Shown here in pieces: positions 1 to 6,616 of a stretch of DNA of 6,747 nucleotides. Source of the stretch: JBQTHP01 sp052389755 (GTDB taxonomy: Bacteria; Pseudomonadota; Gammaproteobacteria; Steroidobacterales; Steroidobacteraceae); the NCBI GenBank assembly GCA_052389755.1, contig JBQTHP010000078.1, positions 1 to 6,747 on the forward strand, written 5' to 3'. A program made the position numbers and the translations under genes. Below the pieces are notes generated by a model that made no database searches, was not told the origin of the DNA, and was given only the letters and a program-made list of their open reading frames with translations. Every line of letters begins with the position of its first letter. The first letter of the stretch is position 1.

Positions 1-77
1 CGGACACTCTCTATCGGTTAGCGCCATAAAGCGCGGCCCATTCTAGAGCGCCTCATGCTTGAGGGGACCAAGAACAG
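1..77. other. Noncoding end of window
   Basis: No convincing gene or RNA gene is visible here. Two small inverted repeats can be seen: GCGC at 21-24 with GCGC at 31-34, and CCTCA at 51-55 with TGAGG at 60-64 around a 4-nt loop. They lie beyond the main hairpin at 78-97 and may be part of a composite termination region, but they are short enough to arise by chance in GC-rich DNA. Confidence 0.4.
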
Positions 78-97
78 CTTGTCCGCAAGCGGACAAG
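78..97 (-). terminator. Hairpin, probable terminator of the kinase operon
   Basis: CTTGTCCG (78-85) pairs perfectly with CGGACAAG (90-97) around a CAAG/CTTG tetraloop, giving an 8-bp stem. It lies about 70 nt past the kinase stop codon. Read on the minus strand, the stem is followed by CTGTTCTTGG, which is T-enriched but not a clean T tract. It is therefore an imperfect intrinsic terminator, or a 3'-end stabilising hairpin behind a Rho-dependent end. The plus-strand side (AATTTCC) is no better, so it could also serve convergent transcription from the left. Confidence 0.5.
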
Positions 98-167
98 AAT
101 TTCCGGGCCTTCATCGCTCGCCCCGACCCTAAGACCGCGCCGCCTTACGGGCGTTGCATGAGGCTCG

Positions 168-2588
168 TCAGATCGGTTCGACGCAGCGCACGCTGATCGT
201 CTGGACTTCCTGCCCGGGAGCAACCGTGACATCCCGGCGCACGTCGCGAAAGCCCGACCGGGTGCCGACGACCGTGTACTTGCCAGGCTTCAGCTCGATC
301 TCGCGCCGCCCGAAGGTGCCGAATGACCCGACGCGCTGGATCGCGACCTGGGTTGCGTTGTCTGACTCGAGCGCGAGACGCACGGGCTTGTCGAATTCGG
401 GCAACAGGATCTCGAGCCGCGCGATCTGGGAGCGGAGCACCGGGCCGGACGACGACTGCGCTCGCGCCCTCGCGAGAAGCCCAATCGCCTCGTCGCGCAC
501 GGCCGGAGCGGCCAGCCGCTGCGGACGGTCGATGAGTCCCTGCAATCGCTCGGCGAGGTCCGCGCGCGCGGCCGCGCGCGTGCGCCCCGCCTGCGCGAAC
601 GCGAGCGACGGATCGATCGCGAGCGCAGCCTCGTACTCCTTCAGTGCCTCGGACCAGCGCTCCTCCGTCTCGAGACTCGCCGCGCGCGTGCGCGTGGAGG
701 CGAAACCCCGCGCGCGAAGCGCCGTGTCGACGCGCGCAAGGCCGTCGTTCGCCTCGCGTCCGCCCGGTCGCACGCCCTTTGCGTGCTCGAACGCGCGGCG
801 TGCTTCCTCGAGCCGGCCGGCGCCGAGCGCGGCGAAGCCCTGGCCGACCTCTTTCGCGTACACGTCGTTGCCTGACGCGGCGTCTGCGCGCTCGAGCCCG
901 GCGCGCGCGCGCCGGTTCCCCGGATCGAGCGACAGTGCCTGTCTGTAATTCTGCGCGGCGCCCGCGTAGTCGCGCGCTCGCTCCGCGTTCTCAGCGGCGG
1001 CGAGCAGCGGCAGCACCGCATCGAGACTGCGGGCCCGACGCAGACCTTCGGCGGCACGCCGATCGTCGGGAGCGATGCGCTGCGCGCTTTCGAACGCCTG
1101 GCGGGCGGCGGCTCCCTGGCCGGCTTCGAGCGCTCGCTCGCCGGCTGCAAGCTGCGCCGCGAGCGCCTGCGCGCCCCGCGCGGCGGCTGATTCGAGCAGC
1201 TTCAGGGCCTGCACGAGCTTTTCCTCGGCGAGGCGCGGATCGCCGGCATCGAAAACACCCACCGCTTCCGCTGCGCGCGCCTTCGCGTTCGCGAAGTCCG
1301 GCCCGCCCCACACGCCCGCTCCGCGCGCTTCGAGTCCCGCAAGCCGCTGATCGAAGGTCGTGCGCGCCTGCCGCGCGCGGCCGATTGCGGCTTCGTCCGC
1401 CGCATCGCCACGCGCCGCCGCGCCGACCGCAGCCGCGGTACCTGGCGCGCTCGCGTCCGGCTCCGGTGCCGCCGGCAGGGACTTGCCGGCCTGCGGAGCG
1501 GGCACCGTCACGGGCGGCGCGGATTTCGGCGCAATCTCGGGCAGCCACAGCACGACGGCGACGCCCACGGCGAGCGCGGCAGGTATCAGCCACGGCCAGC
1601 GCCGCGGACGGGGCTCGACCGCGAACCGCCGCGCGCTCGGCAACGCCTCGATCTGCAGATCGCCCCACGGGCGCGAGGGCCCCGAAGGCTCGCTCTTTGG
1701 CCCACCGGTCGTCGCTCGCACGCTCGGCAATGCCGTAGTTGCGGCCTTCACGGCGTCGTTACGGGCCGGGTCGAATTCGAACGTGAGCGTATCGTTGAGC
1801 GTGGCGTCGAGCTCATCGATCACGGCACGCATCGTGCGCGGGCGCACCTGCGCCCGCTTCGCGAGCATGCGCATGACGAGCGCAGTCAGCTGGGGAGGCG
1901 CCTGTTGCAGCGGTTTCAGATCGGGGACCGGATCCTCGAGCACCCGCTCGCGCTCGAAGCGCGGATAGTGAGGCGGATAGCCGGAGAGCAACTCGTACGC
2001 GAGCGCGCCCAAACCGTAGATATCGTCCGACGGTGAGGGCGGCTCGCCGCGAAGGTGCTCCGGGCTCGCCGAGAACGGCGACAGCCCATACGCCTCCACG
2101 GCGCCGCCCGCAATTTCGGAGGCGACGCCAAAATCGCCGAGACGGACGCGGCCGCGCGCATCGAGCAGCACGTTTCCAGGCTTGAGGTCGCGATGCACGA
2201 TGCCGCGTTCGTGCGCGTGCTCGAGCGCCTGCGCGATCTCGAGAAGCGGCGGCACGATCTCGAGATAGCTCGCGCCGCGCAGTCGCCGCAGATCGCCGCC
2301 GGCGGCGTACTCCATCGGCAAAACGAGCACATCGCCGTCGCGTTGCGGCGGGTAGATCGCGAGCACGTAGGGGTGGTCGAGCCCGCTCGCGATCGCGTGT
2401 TCGCGCTCGAGCGCGGCGAAGGCGGCATCGGCTTGCGCCGCGCCGGGTGTGAGCAGCTTCAGCGCGACATCGACGCCCAGCCGTTCGTCGCGCGCGCGCC
2501 AGACTTCTCCCTGACCGCCCGCGCCGAGCTTTTCGCGCAGCGTGAAGCGGTCACAGAGCCTGCGTTCACTGGCGACGGCACTCTGCAT
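168..2588 (-). CDS. Transmembrane Ser/Thr protein kinase with TPR repeats and PEGA-like C-terminus
   Basis: This 806-aa Hanks-type kinase has the expected catalytic elements: glycine-rich loop G22-x-G24-x-x-G27, VALK lysine K44, probable helix-C glutamate E63, HRDLKPGN at 132-139 (catalytic D134), DFG at 152-154, SPE at 175-177 and D189. A juxtamembrane stretch (about 265-330) ends in RPRR, followed by a single hydrophobic helix at about 331-350, so the kinase domain is cytoplasmic and the rest presumably periplasmic. An Ala/Pro linker (about 350-395) leads into helical TPR-like repeats (about 400-680; clearest at 480-513, 530-557, 577-610 and 640-663). The C-terminal 75 residues look PEGA-like (SDNATQV, LKPGKYTVVGTRSGFRDVRR, V.PG, final RCVEPI). 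It is the last gene of a four-gene unit, 17 nt after the preceding stop. No purine-rich ribosome binding site precedes the ATG, so translation may depend on coupling. Substrates are unknown. The kinase assignment is very secure; the periplasmic sensing role is inferred. Confidence 0.95.
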   Translation of the reverse strand: MQSAVASERRLCDRFTLREKLGAGGQGEVWRARDERLGVDVALKLLTPGAAQADAAFAALEREHAIASGLDHPYVLAIYPPQRDGDVLVLPMEYAAGGDLRRLRGASYLEIVPPLLEIAQALEHAHERGIVHRDLKPGNVLLDARGRVRLGDFGVASEIAGGAVEAYGLSPFSASPEHLRGEPPSPSDDIYGLGALAYELLSGYPPHYPRFERERVLEDPVPDLKPLQQAPPQLTALVMRMLAKRAQVRPRTMRAVIDELDATLNDTLTFEFDPARNDAVKAATTALPSVRATTGGPKSEPSGPSRPWGDLQIEALPSARRFAVEPRPRRWPWLIPAALAVGVAVVLWLPEIAPKSAPPVTVPAPQAGKSLPAAPEPDASAPGTAAAVGAAARGDAADEAAIGRARQARTTFDQRLAGLEARGAGVWGGPDFANAKARAAEAVGVFDAGDPRLAEEKLVQALKLLESAAARGAQALAAQLAAGERALEAGQGAAARQAFESAQRIAPDDRRAAEGLRRARSLDAVLPLLAAAENAERARDYAGAAQNYRQALSLDPGNRRARAGLERADAASGNDVYAKEVGQGFAALGAGRLEEARRAFEHAKGVRPGGREANDGLARVDTALRARGFASTRTRAASLETEERWSEALKEYEAALAIDPSLAFAQAGRTRAAARADLAERLQGLIDRPQRLAAPAVRDEAIGLLARARAQSSSGPVLRSQIARLEILLPEFDKPVRLALESDNATQVAIQRVGSFGTFGRREIELKPGKYTVVGTRSGFRDVRRDVTVAPGQEVQTISVRCVEPI

Positions 2589-2605
2589 GCGGCAAGGCTA
2601 GAACG

Positions 2606-3889
2606 TCACGATGTCGCCGACGGGGCGTCGCCGGCGGACGCCTGTTCCGGAGTCGCTGCGGGCGTCGTTGCAACGCCACCGGTCTCCTCGAGATATAGCT
2701 CCCGCAGAAGCTTGCGCCACTCCCGGTACTGCTCTTCGGCGCTGCCGGTGAGCCGCAGCGTGCGGCCTTCGACGTCCACGACCTGTGGCGCGACTTCGGC
2801 CTGGAAGCTCTGCGAGAGCTCCTTCACCGCCTGCGCAGCGACTCTCGCGTCCGCGTATTTCTTCAGGCCCGAGAGTACCGCAGCGGTGCCGCCCAGAGCT
2901 CCGGCGGTGCGTGTCGCGCTCTCGATGCGGCGGCAGTTGTAGTCGTAGGTCTGACACTGGCCCGGCACGAACACGCTCGCGAGCACCGCCGCCGCGCCCA
3001 GAATGGTGCGCGTGCGGGCCTGGGAGCGCAGCCGCTCCTCTTTGTCGATCTCGTCGTAGCTCGTGCGCCGCCAGCTGCCGTAGGAGTCGCGCATCTGATC
3101 GGCGAAGCTCGCGTAGTAGGTGTTCACCGTGTCGATGACACCCGCGTCGCGCTCGCGGATACGCTCGATGCGCTCGCTGAATGGGTCGTTGTCGGCGGGT
3201 AGCCGCGCGATCCTCGTGAAGCCCTTCGAGTCCTTCGCCAGGTAGCTGCCCATGGCCTCGGGTGCAAGATCGCTCGCGAATCTGAGCTCGGTGACGCGCC
3301 GGATGCTCCGCCGCTCGTCGGCGAGCAGCCGGTCGCGCGCGGCGACCATGTCGTTGGCGATCTGGGAATACACGTTCTGGAACGGATCGCGCGCCTTCAA
3401 CGCGGCGTCCGTCTTGTACGATCCGATGTCCGCCAGGCTCTCGTAGCGCTTGTCAGCGAACCACACGCGGCCGGTGGAATCGGAGACCGACACATCGATC
3501 GCGAGGCGTTTGCCCGTCGATTCGACGATGGTGCCGGCGATGAGCACGTCGACGAACTCGGCGCCGGCCGGGACGACGCGCACCGCGCCCCACTGGCCCG
3601 AGCGTTCGAGCGTGTCGCGCGTCATGGTGGCGATGAACCGCGATTCGGCCTGGCGGATATCCGGATAGATCCGCTTCTTCGCGAGCTTGTCCTCATCGCC
3701 CGCGAGCTCGGACGGAATTCCAGGGTCGAATGTGCGGATGCCGACGTCGAGCAGCTCTGCCTGGGAGATTTCGACCTTCGCCTGCACGGCGTTGATCTTC
3801 TCGAGCGGCTTCACCTCGTTGGTCATGCAGCCGCCGAGCGCCGCGAGCGCGAAAGCGCCGCCCAGTCCCGCGTACAGCTTTGCAATCAT
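2606..3889 (-). CDS. Lipoprotein with possible TolB-N/CsgG/LpoB-like domain
   Basis: This 427-aa protein starts with a lipoprotein signal peptide: K4, a hydrophobic core and lipobox L18-G-G-C21. Met at +2 does not suggest inner-membrane retention, so the outer membrane is likely. I do not recognise a named family. Residues about 40-155 follow the pattern of the small alpha/beta domain of TolB-N, CsgG and LpoB: a helix (ESRFIATMTRDTLERSGQWG), a strand (AVRVVPAG), then strands DVLIAGTIVES, LAIDVSVSDSTGRVWF and a tyrosine-containing end. This resemblance is by eye only. Residues 250-290 are charged and helical. Two small-residue hydrophobic segments follow (295-309 and 327-342), separated by a C312-x6-C319 pair that could form a disulfide. 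The end (about 350-402) is a charged helix, followed by an Ala/Thr-rich tail. The ATG lies 10 nt after the preceding stop with a good ribosome binding site. It sits directly before the kinase gene, suggesting a shared envelope function. Confidence 0.85.
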   Translation of the reverse strand: MIAKLYAGLGGAFALAALGGCMTNEVKPLEKINAVQAKVEISQAELLDVGIRTFDPGIPSELAGDEDKLAKKRIYPDIRQAESRFIATMTRDTLERSGQWGAVRVVPAGAEFVDVLIAGTIVESTGKRLAIDVSVSDSTGRVWFADKRYESLADIGSYKTDAALKARDPFQNVYSQIANDMVAARDRLLADERRSIRRVTELRFASDLAPEAMGSYLAKDSKGFTRIARLPADNDPFSERIERIRERDAGVIDTVNTYYASFADQMRDSYGSWRRTSYDEIDKEERLRSQARTRTILGAAAVLASVFVPGQCQTYDYNCRRIESATRTAGALGGTAAVLSGLKKYADARVAAQAVKELSQSFQAEVAPQVVDVEGRTLRLTGSAEEQYREWRKLLRELYLEETGGVATTPAATPEQASAGDAPSATS

Positions 3890-3895
3890 GCCGGC

Positions 3896-3902
3896 ATCCT
3901 CA
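3896..3902 (-). promoter_or_regulatory. Ribosome binding site overlapping upstream stop codon
   Basis: On the minus strand TGAGGAT contains both the TGA stop of the Ser/Gly-rich lipoprotein gene (3902-3900) and the GAGG Shine-Dalgarno core for the next ATG at 3889. This fixes the start of the 427-aa lipoprotein and implies translational coupling. Confidence 0.7.
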
Positions 3903-4646
3903 CTTGCTCGTGTTCTTCTTGTACTCGATGTATTCCTTCCAGAGCTTTTCCTTCAGCTCCGGATCCGTTTCCTGCTCGGCGGCCTTGCGCAGGCGGCGCG
4001 CGACGATGTCGTCGTCGCTACCGTCCGGAATCTGGCGCGAGCCCGCTCCGTTGGGTGAATTCGAGCCCGAGGCGGAGCCGCTCTGACCCTGCCGTTCGGA
4101 CTTCAGGTCGCCCGGTCGCTTGCCGTCCGCGTCCTTGGTCTCGGCGTCGGATCCGGGAGCGGGCGGTCCTTCGGTGCGGGCGGTACCGTTCTCGCTGTCC
4201 GTGCCCTCGGTGTCTTCGCCTTCCTCCGAGTCCGCAGTGCCGGCGCGCGCAGCAGCGCGCTCGTCGCGCTCCTTGGCGACGCGCTCCTGCTCCTTCTTCA
4301 GCTCCGAATCGAACGTCCCGAGCGAGTCGTCCAGTCGCCGGTCGATGGCCGAGCGACGCTCGTCGGGAGTCTGCGCCGATGGAGGCACAGCCGACCCCGA
4401 TGCACCGGCGGCGCCGCCAGCCCGCGTCGACGATGACGCGCTATCGGATGGGGGCGCAGCCGAGCCGCCGGCCGAAGAAGACGATGAGTCGGATGAAGGG
4501 GCCTTCGCGAGCACGGCAGGCGATCCGGACTCACCGCCGCTGCCGCCCGTGCTGCCGGTCGAACCCCGGCCGGCTTGAGGCGTCGCGCATCCGCACATCG
4601 CGAGTACCGCTGCGGCGAGAAGTGCTGCCCCTTGTAGCTGTGTCAT
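3900..4646 (-). CDS. Ser/Gly-rich lipoprotein with conserved-looking charged C-terminal block
   Basis: This 248-aa protein has a signal peptide ending in A16-M-C-G-C20, so C20 is the probable lipidated cysteine. Met at -3 and Cys at -2 make the lipobox slightly unusual. Residues 25-95 are a low-complexity Ser/Gly/Ala/Pro tether. Residues 95-135 are a charged helix, likely coiled coil (RRLDDSLGTFDSELKKEQER). Residues 136-203 are acidic and disordered. The C-terminal block 206-244 (IPDGSDDDIVARRLRKAAEQ, then ETDPELKEKLWKEYIEYKK) is well ordered and resembles a short C-terminal motif I recall from small envelope proteins of gammaproteobacteria; I cannot name a family. A longer reading of the frame opens at 4841, but the added 65 residues are Arg/Ser-rich, overlap the upstream gene and would bury the signal peptide, so the ATG at 4646 is chosen. 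That ATG has a good ribosome binding site 10 nt after the upstream stop. The role may be a bridge from the outer membrane to a partner across the periplasm (inference). Confidence 0.85.
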   Translation of the reverse strand: MTQLQGAALLAAAVLAMCGCATPQAGRGSTGSTGGSGGESGSPAVLAKAPSSDSSSSSAGGSAAPPSDSASSSTRAGGAAGASGSAVPPSAQTPDERRSAIDRRLDDSLGTFDSELKKEQERVAKERDERAAARAGTADSEEGEDTEGTDSENGTARTEGPPAPGSDAETKDADGKRPGDLKSERQGQSGSASGSNSPNGAGSRQIPDGSDDDIVARRLRKAAEQETDPELKEKLWKEYIEYKKNTSK

Positions 4647-4652
4647 TGACCG

Positions 4653-4659
4653 ATCCTCA
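4653..4659 (-). promoter_or_regulatory. Ribosome binding site overlapping upstream stop codon
   Basis: The same minus-strand TGAGGAT heptamer as at 3896-3902 lies at exactly the same distance from the next ATG. It joins the TGA stop of the 246-aa lipoprotein (4659-4657) to the GAGG core serving the ATG at 4646. This supports the short start chosen for the Ser/Gly-rich lipoprotein. Confidence 0.7.
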
Positions 4660-5397
4660 CTGCGTGCCAGCGGGCGCTTCGGCCGCCTGCACCGGTTCGG
4701 CGCCCGCTTCGCCGGTCGGGCCGCCGCCGTTGAAGAAGACACGGAGCTGGTCTGCGAGCCGGTTGCACGCGGCGCTCTGTACGCGCGCGATGAAGGGCAG
4801 CGGCACCACTGCGCCGACGATCGCGGACGTGCCCGTGACATTAGTTTCCACAGATCCCGCAGATTTGCCTTGCTTCAGATCCCACACTGTCGCTTCGTAG
4901 TCGGACTCTTTTTCCCACCAGCCGAAGCCGAGGCAGCCGGCCGCGCCGGGTGCGGCACCGCACGCAATGCTTCCTCCGCCATCGGTCTTCACCGTCGCTC
5001 CATCCAACCAGACGACATAACGCACACCGGTTGAAGCTACCGTCTCGCTGACGCCCGGACGCGCGAGCAGCGACGCCACCGCCTCAGGCTTAGCAGGAGC
5101 CGTGCCCGGCTCGAACCACGGAAACATCTTGTCGACGAAGGCGTCGTTGCCGTGCACCTTGATGCCCTCCCCGCCGTCGTTGCCGTCGCCAAGTTGTGCG
5201 CTCACGCAATCCATGAACGCGTCCTCGGATCCTGCGCCCTCGATCTGTGGCTTGGCGAGAATGACGACCGCTTCGTCGTCGCCAATCTGCGTTGGCATCT
5301 CGCGGGATTCCTGCATCCGGGCCTGCATGCAACCGGTGAGCGCGACAAGGGGAGCGAGGAGCGTTGCGCCGCGGATCAGGGAGCGACTGGCGTGCAT
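4657..5397 (-). CDS. Uncharacterised lipoprotein, first gene of the kinase unit
   Basis: This 246-aa protein has a clear lipoprotein signal: R5 and R9, a hydrophobic stretch 11-20 and lipobox L20-T-G-C23, with Met at +2 (outer membrane likely). The mature part has a strand-like segment (EAVVILAKP, 42-50), a region with C64 and then a compact block at about 122-220: GVRYVVWLDG (124-133), SIACGAAPGAAGCLGFGWWE (143-162), YEATVWDLKQGK (167-178), VTGTSAIVGAVVPLPFIARV (187-206) and AACNRLADQLRVFF (209-222). The order of strands with a WDL and a final helix suggests a small alpha/beta envelope domain; I do not recognise a named family. Besides the lipid cysteine there are four others (C64, C146, C155, C211), enough for two disulfides, as expected in the periplasm. 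The tail is Gly/Ala/Pro-rich. The start has an AGGGA ribosome binding site 8 nt upstream. Its position at the head of the unit suggests the operon promoter lies in the gap before it. Confidence 0.85.
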   Translation of the reverse strand: MHASRSLIRGATLLAPLVALTGCMQARMQESREMPTQIGDDEAVVILAKPQIEGAGSEDAFMDCVSAQLGDGNDGGEGIKVHGNDAFVDKMFPWFEPGTAPAKPEAVASLLARPGVSETVASTGVRYVVWLDGATVKTDGGGSIACGAAPGAAGCLGFGWWEKESDYEATVWDLKQGKSAGSVETNVTGTSAIVGAVVPLPFIARVQSAACNRLADQLRVFFNGGGPTGEAGAEPVQAAEAPAGTQ

Positions 5398-5405
5398 GTT
5401 GTGTT

Positions 5406-5410
5406 TCCCT
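5406..5410 (-). promoter_or_regulatory. Ribosome binding site of the 246-aa lipoprotein
   Basis: AGGGA on the minus strand, 8 nt before the ATG at 5397, supports this start codon. Confidence 0.6.
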
Positions 5411-5414
5411 AAAG

Positions 5415-5451
5415 TCGATGCATCGATGCGTACAGGTTACGCCCTGCAGGG
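5415..5451. repeat. Cluster of short palindromes in the operon leader
   Basis: TCGATGCATCGA (5415-5426) is a perfect 12-bp palindrome. It overlaps the 10-bp palindrome GCATCGATGC (5420-5429). A third, CCCTGCAGGG, lies at 5442-5451. They sit 18-54 nt upstream of the ATG at 5397, where an operator or leader structure could act. No known regulator site is recognised. Confidence 0.35.
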
Positions 5452-5487
5452 AGCCTGATCGACTGAAATCCGGGCAACGAAACGTTA

Positions 5488-5514
5488 TGACCGCTGGCCC
5501 GACGGCCGGGTTCC
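5488..5514 (-). promoter_or_regulatory. Candidate extracytoplasmic-sigma (sigma-E/AlgU-like) promoter
   Basis: On the minus strand GGAAC (5514-5510) is followed after 17 nt by GGTCA (5492-5488). The pattern resembles sigma-E promoters as I recall them (GGAACTT, about 15 nt, GGTCAAA). It would start transcription near 5481, about 85 nt before the first lipoprotein ATG, and would suit an envelope operon. No good sigma-70 promoter was seen in this gap. The TT following GGAAC in the consensus is CC here, so this stays a weak candidate; readthrough from the radical SAM gene is an alternative. Confidence 0.25.
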
Positions 5515-5518
5515 CGAC

Positions 5519-6616
5519 TTAGAAGACGAGTCCCAGCTGCCCACCCTTCGGCGTCGGCGGGCGGAAGTGAGCCGTGGTGAGACGCACGTCGCGGGCGCCG
5601 TTGAGATCGAGTCGCCGACAGGCCATCTGAAAGCGCTTGCGCAGCAGGTCTGCAAGCGGCCCCGTGCCACGCATGCGGCTGCCGAAATTCGGGTCGTTGT
5701 CGCGCCCGCCCCGCATCTCGTTCACCAGGGACATCACGCGCTCTGCCCGGTCCGGATAGTGTTCCGCGAGCCATTCGCGAAACAGCGTTTTCACTTCGTA
5801 CGGCAGGCGCAACAACACGTAGCCCGCGGTCTTCGCGCCCGCGGCGCGCGCCGCCTCGAGCAGCTGCTCTAGCTCGTGGTCGGTGATCGCCGGGATCACC
5901 GGCGCGACCATGACGCACACGGGGACGCCGGCGTCGCTCAGCTGCCGCATGACGCGTAGTCTCGCCTCCGGCGATGCTGCCCGGGGCTCGAGGGTTCGCT
6001 TCGTCTCTGCGCTGAGCGTCGTGAGACTCACTGCGACCCACGCGAGGTTGTCCCGCGCCATGTCCGTGAGCAGATCGATGTCTCGCGCGATCAGCGCACC
6101 CTTTGTGATGATCGACACCGGATGGCGGCAGCGCGCGAGCACCGTGAGGATGCTGCGGGTGACTTCGAGCTTCTTCTCCAGCGGCTGATACGGATCGGTG
6201 TTCGCGCCGATGGTGATCGGCTTGCATACATACCCAGGCCGGGCGAGCTCGCGTTCGAGCAGGTTCGCTGCATCCGCCTTGTAGAAGAGCTTCGTTTCGA
6301 AATCGAGTCCCGCCGACAGCCCCATGTACGAGTGCGAAGGGCGGGCATAACAGTAGACACAGCCGTGCTCGCAGCCGCGATACGGATTGATCGAATAGTC
6401 GAACGGGATATCGGGCGACTCGTTCGTCGTGATGATCGACCTGGCCCGATCCGGCTGCACCGAGGTCGCAACGCTGTCGGGCAATTCGTCCTGATACCAG
6501 CCGTCGTCGACGACATTCACCTGCGTGGGCTCGAAGCGCCCGGCCGGATTCGACAACGCGCCGCGGCCCTTCAGGGGCCGTCTTTCGTTGGAGGAGCTCA
6601 CCTTGTGACTGTACAA
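5519..6616 (-). CDS. PA0069-family radical SAM protein (SplB-like)
   Basis: This 365-aa protein (from the TTG) belongs to the radical SAM superfamily, which uses a 4Fe-4S cluster and S-adenosylmethionine to make a 5'-deoxyadenosyl radical. The cluster motif C82-x3-C86-x2-C89 lies in NPYRGCEHGCVYCYARPSH. Other family marks are RPLKGRGALSNP near the N-terminus (13-24), ITIGANTDPYQPLEKK (134-149), ITKGALIARD (170-179), VSLTTL (196-201) and PVIPAITDHE (239-248). The order matches the PA0069 group related to spore photoproduct lyase (COG1533); the reaction is unknown. No in-frame ATG exists at the 5' end. Candidates are TTG at 6616, with AAGG 9 nt upstream, or GTG at 6601, closer to the conserved RPLKGRG. 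The only nearby ATG (6620) is in another frame. A LexA box spans the TTG, so the GTG may be the true start. The stop at 5519 is 121 nt before the lipoprotein unit, so this is probably a separate transcription unit. Confidence 0.92.
   Translation of the reverse strand: MYSHKVSSSNERRPLKGRGALSNPAGRFEPTQVNVVDDGWYQDELPDSVATSVQPDRARSIITTNESPDIPFDYSINPYRGCEHGCVYCYARPSHSYMGLSAGLDFETKLFYKADAANLLERELARPGYVCKPITIGANTDPYQPLEKKLEVTRSILTVLARCRHPVSIITKGALIARDIDLLTDMARDNLAWVAVSLTTLSAETKRTLEPRAASPEARLRVMRQLSDAGVPVCVMVAPVIPAITDHELEQLLEAARAAGAKTAGYVLLRLPYEVKTLFREWLAEHYPDRAERVMSLVNEMRGGRDNDPNFGSRMRGTGPLADLLRKRFQMACRRLDLNGARDVRLTTAHFRPPTPKGGQLGLVF

Noticed and set aside
1..77. Possible tRNA or small RNA at the left end
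   Set aside because: No cloverleaf, TTCRA arm or CCA end could be assembled; only short hairpins are present.
563..580. 18-bp GC-only palindrome CGCGCGCGGCCGCGCGCG
   Set aside because: It lies inside the kinase TPR region where Arg/Ala codons in GC-rich DNA easily produce such runs; no sign of a regulatory role.
154..1968. Long plus-strand open frames opposite the kinase gene (154-948, 644-1738, 1360-1968)
   Set aside because: They are rich in Arg, Ala, Ser and Pro, contain no recognisable domain and mirror the codon bias of a GC-rich gene on the other strand. The minus-strand frame carries a full kinase.
4647..4841. N-terminal extension of the Ser/Gly-rich lipoprotein to 4841
   Set aside because: It would overlap the upstream lipoprotein gene by 185 nt and place 65 basic residues before an obvious lipoprotein signal peptide that has its own ribosome binding site.
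5498..5514. GC-rich inverted repeats (CCCG/CGGG) just after the radical SAM stop as a terminator
   Set aside because: Stems are only 4 bp and are not followed by a T tract on the minus strand.
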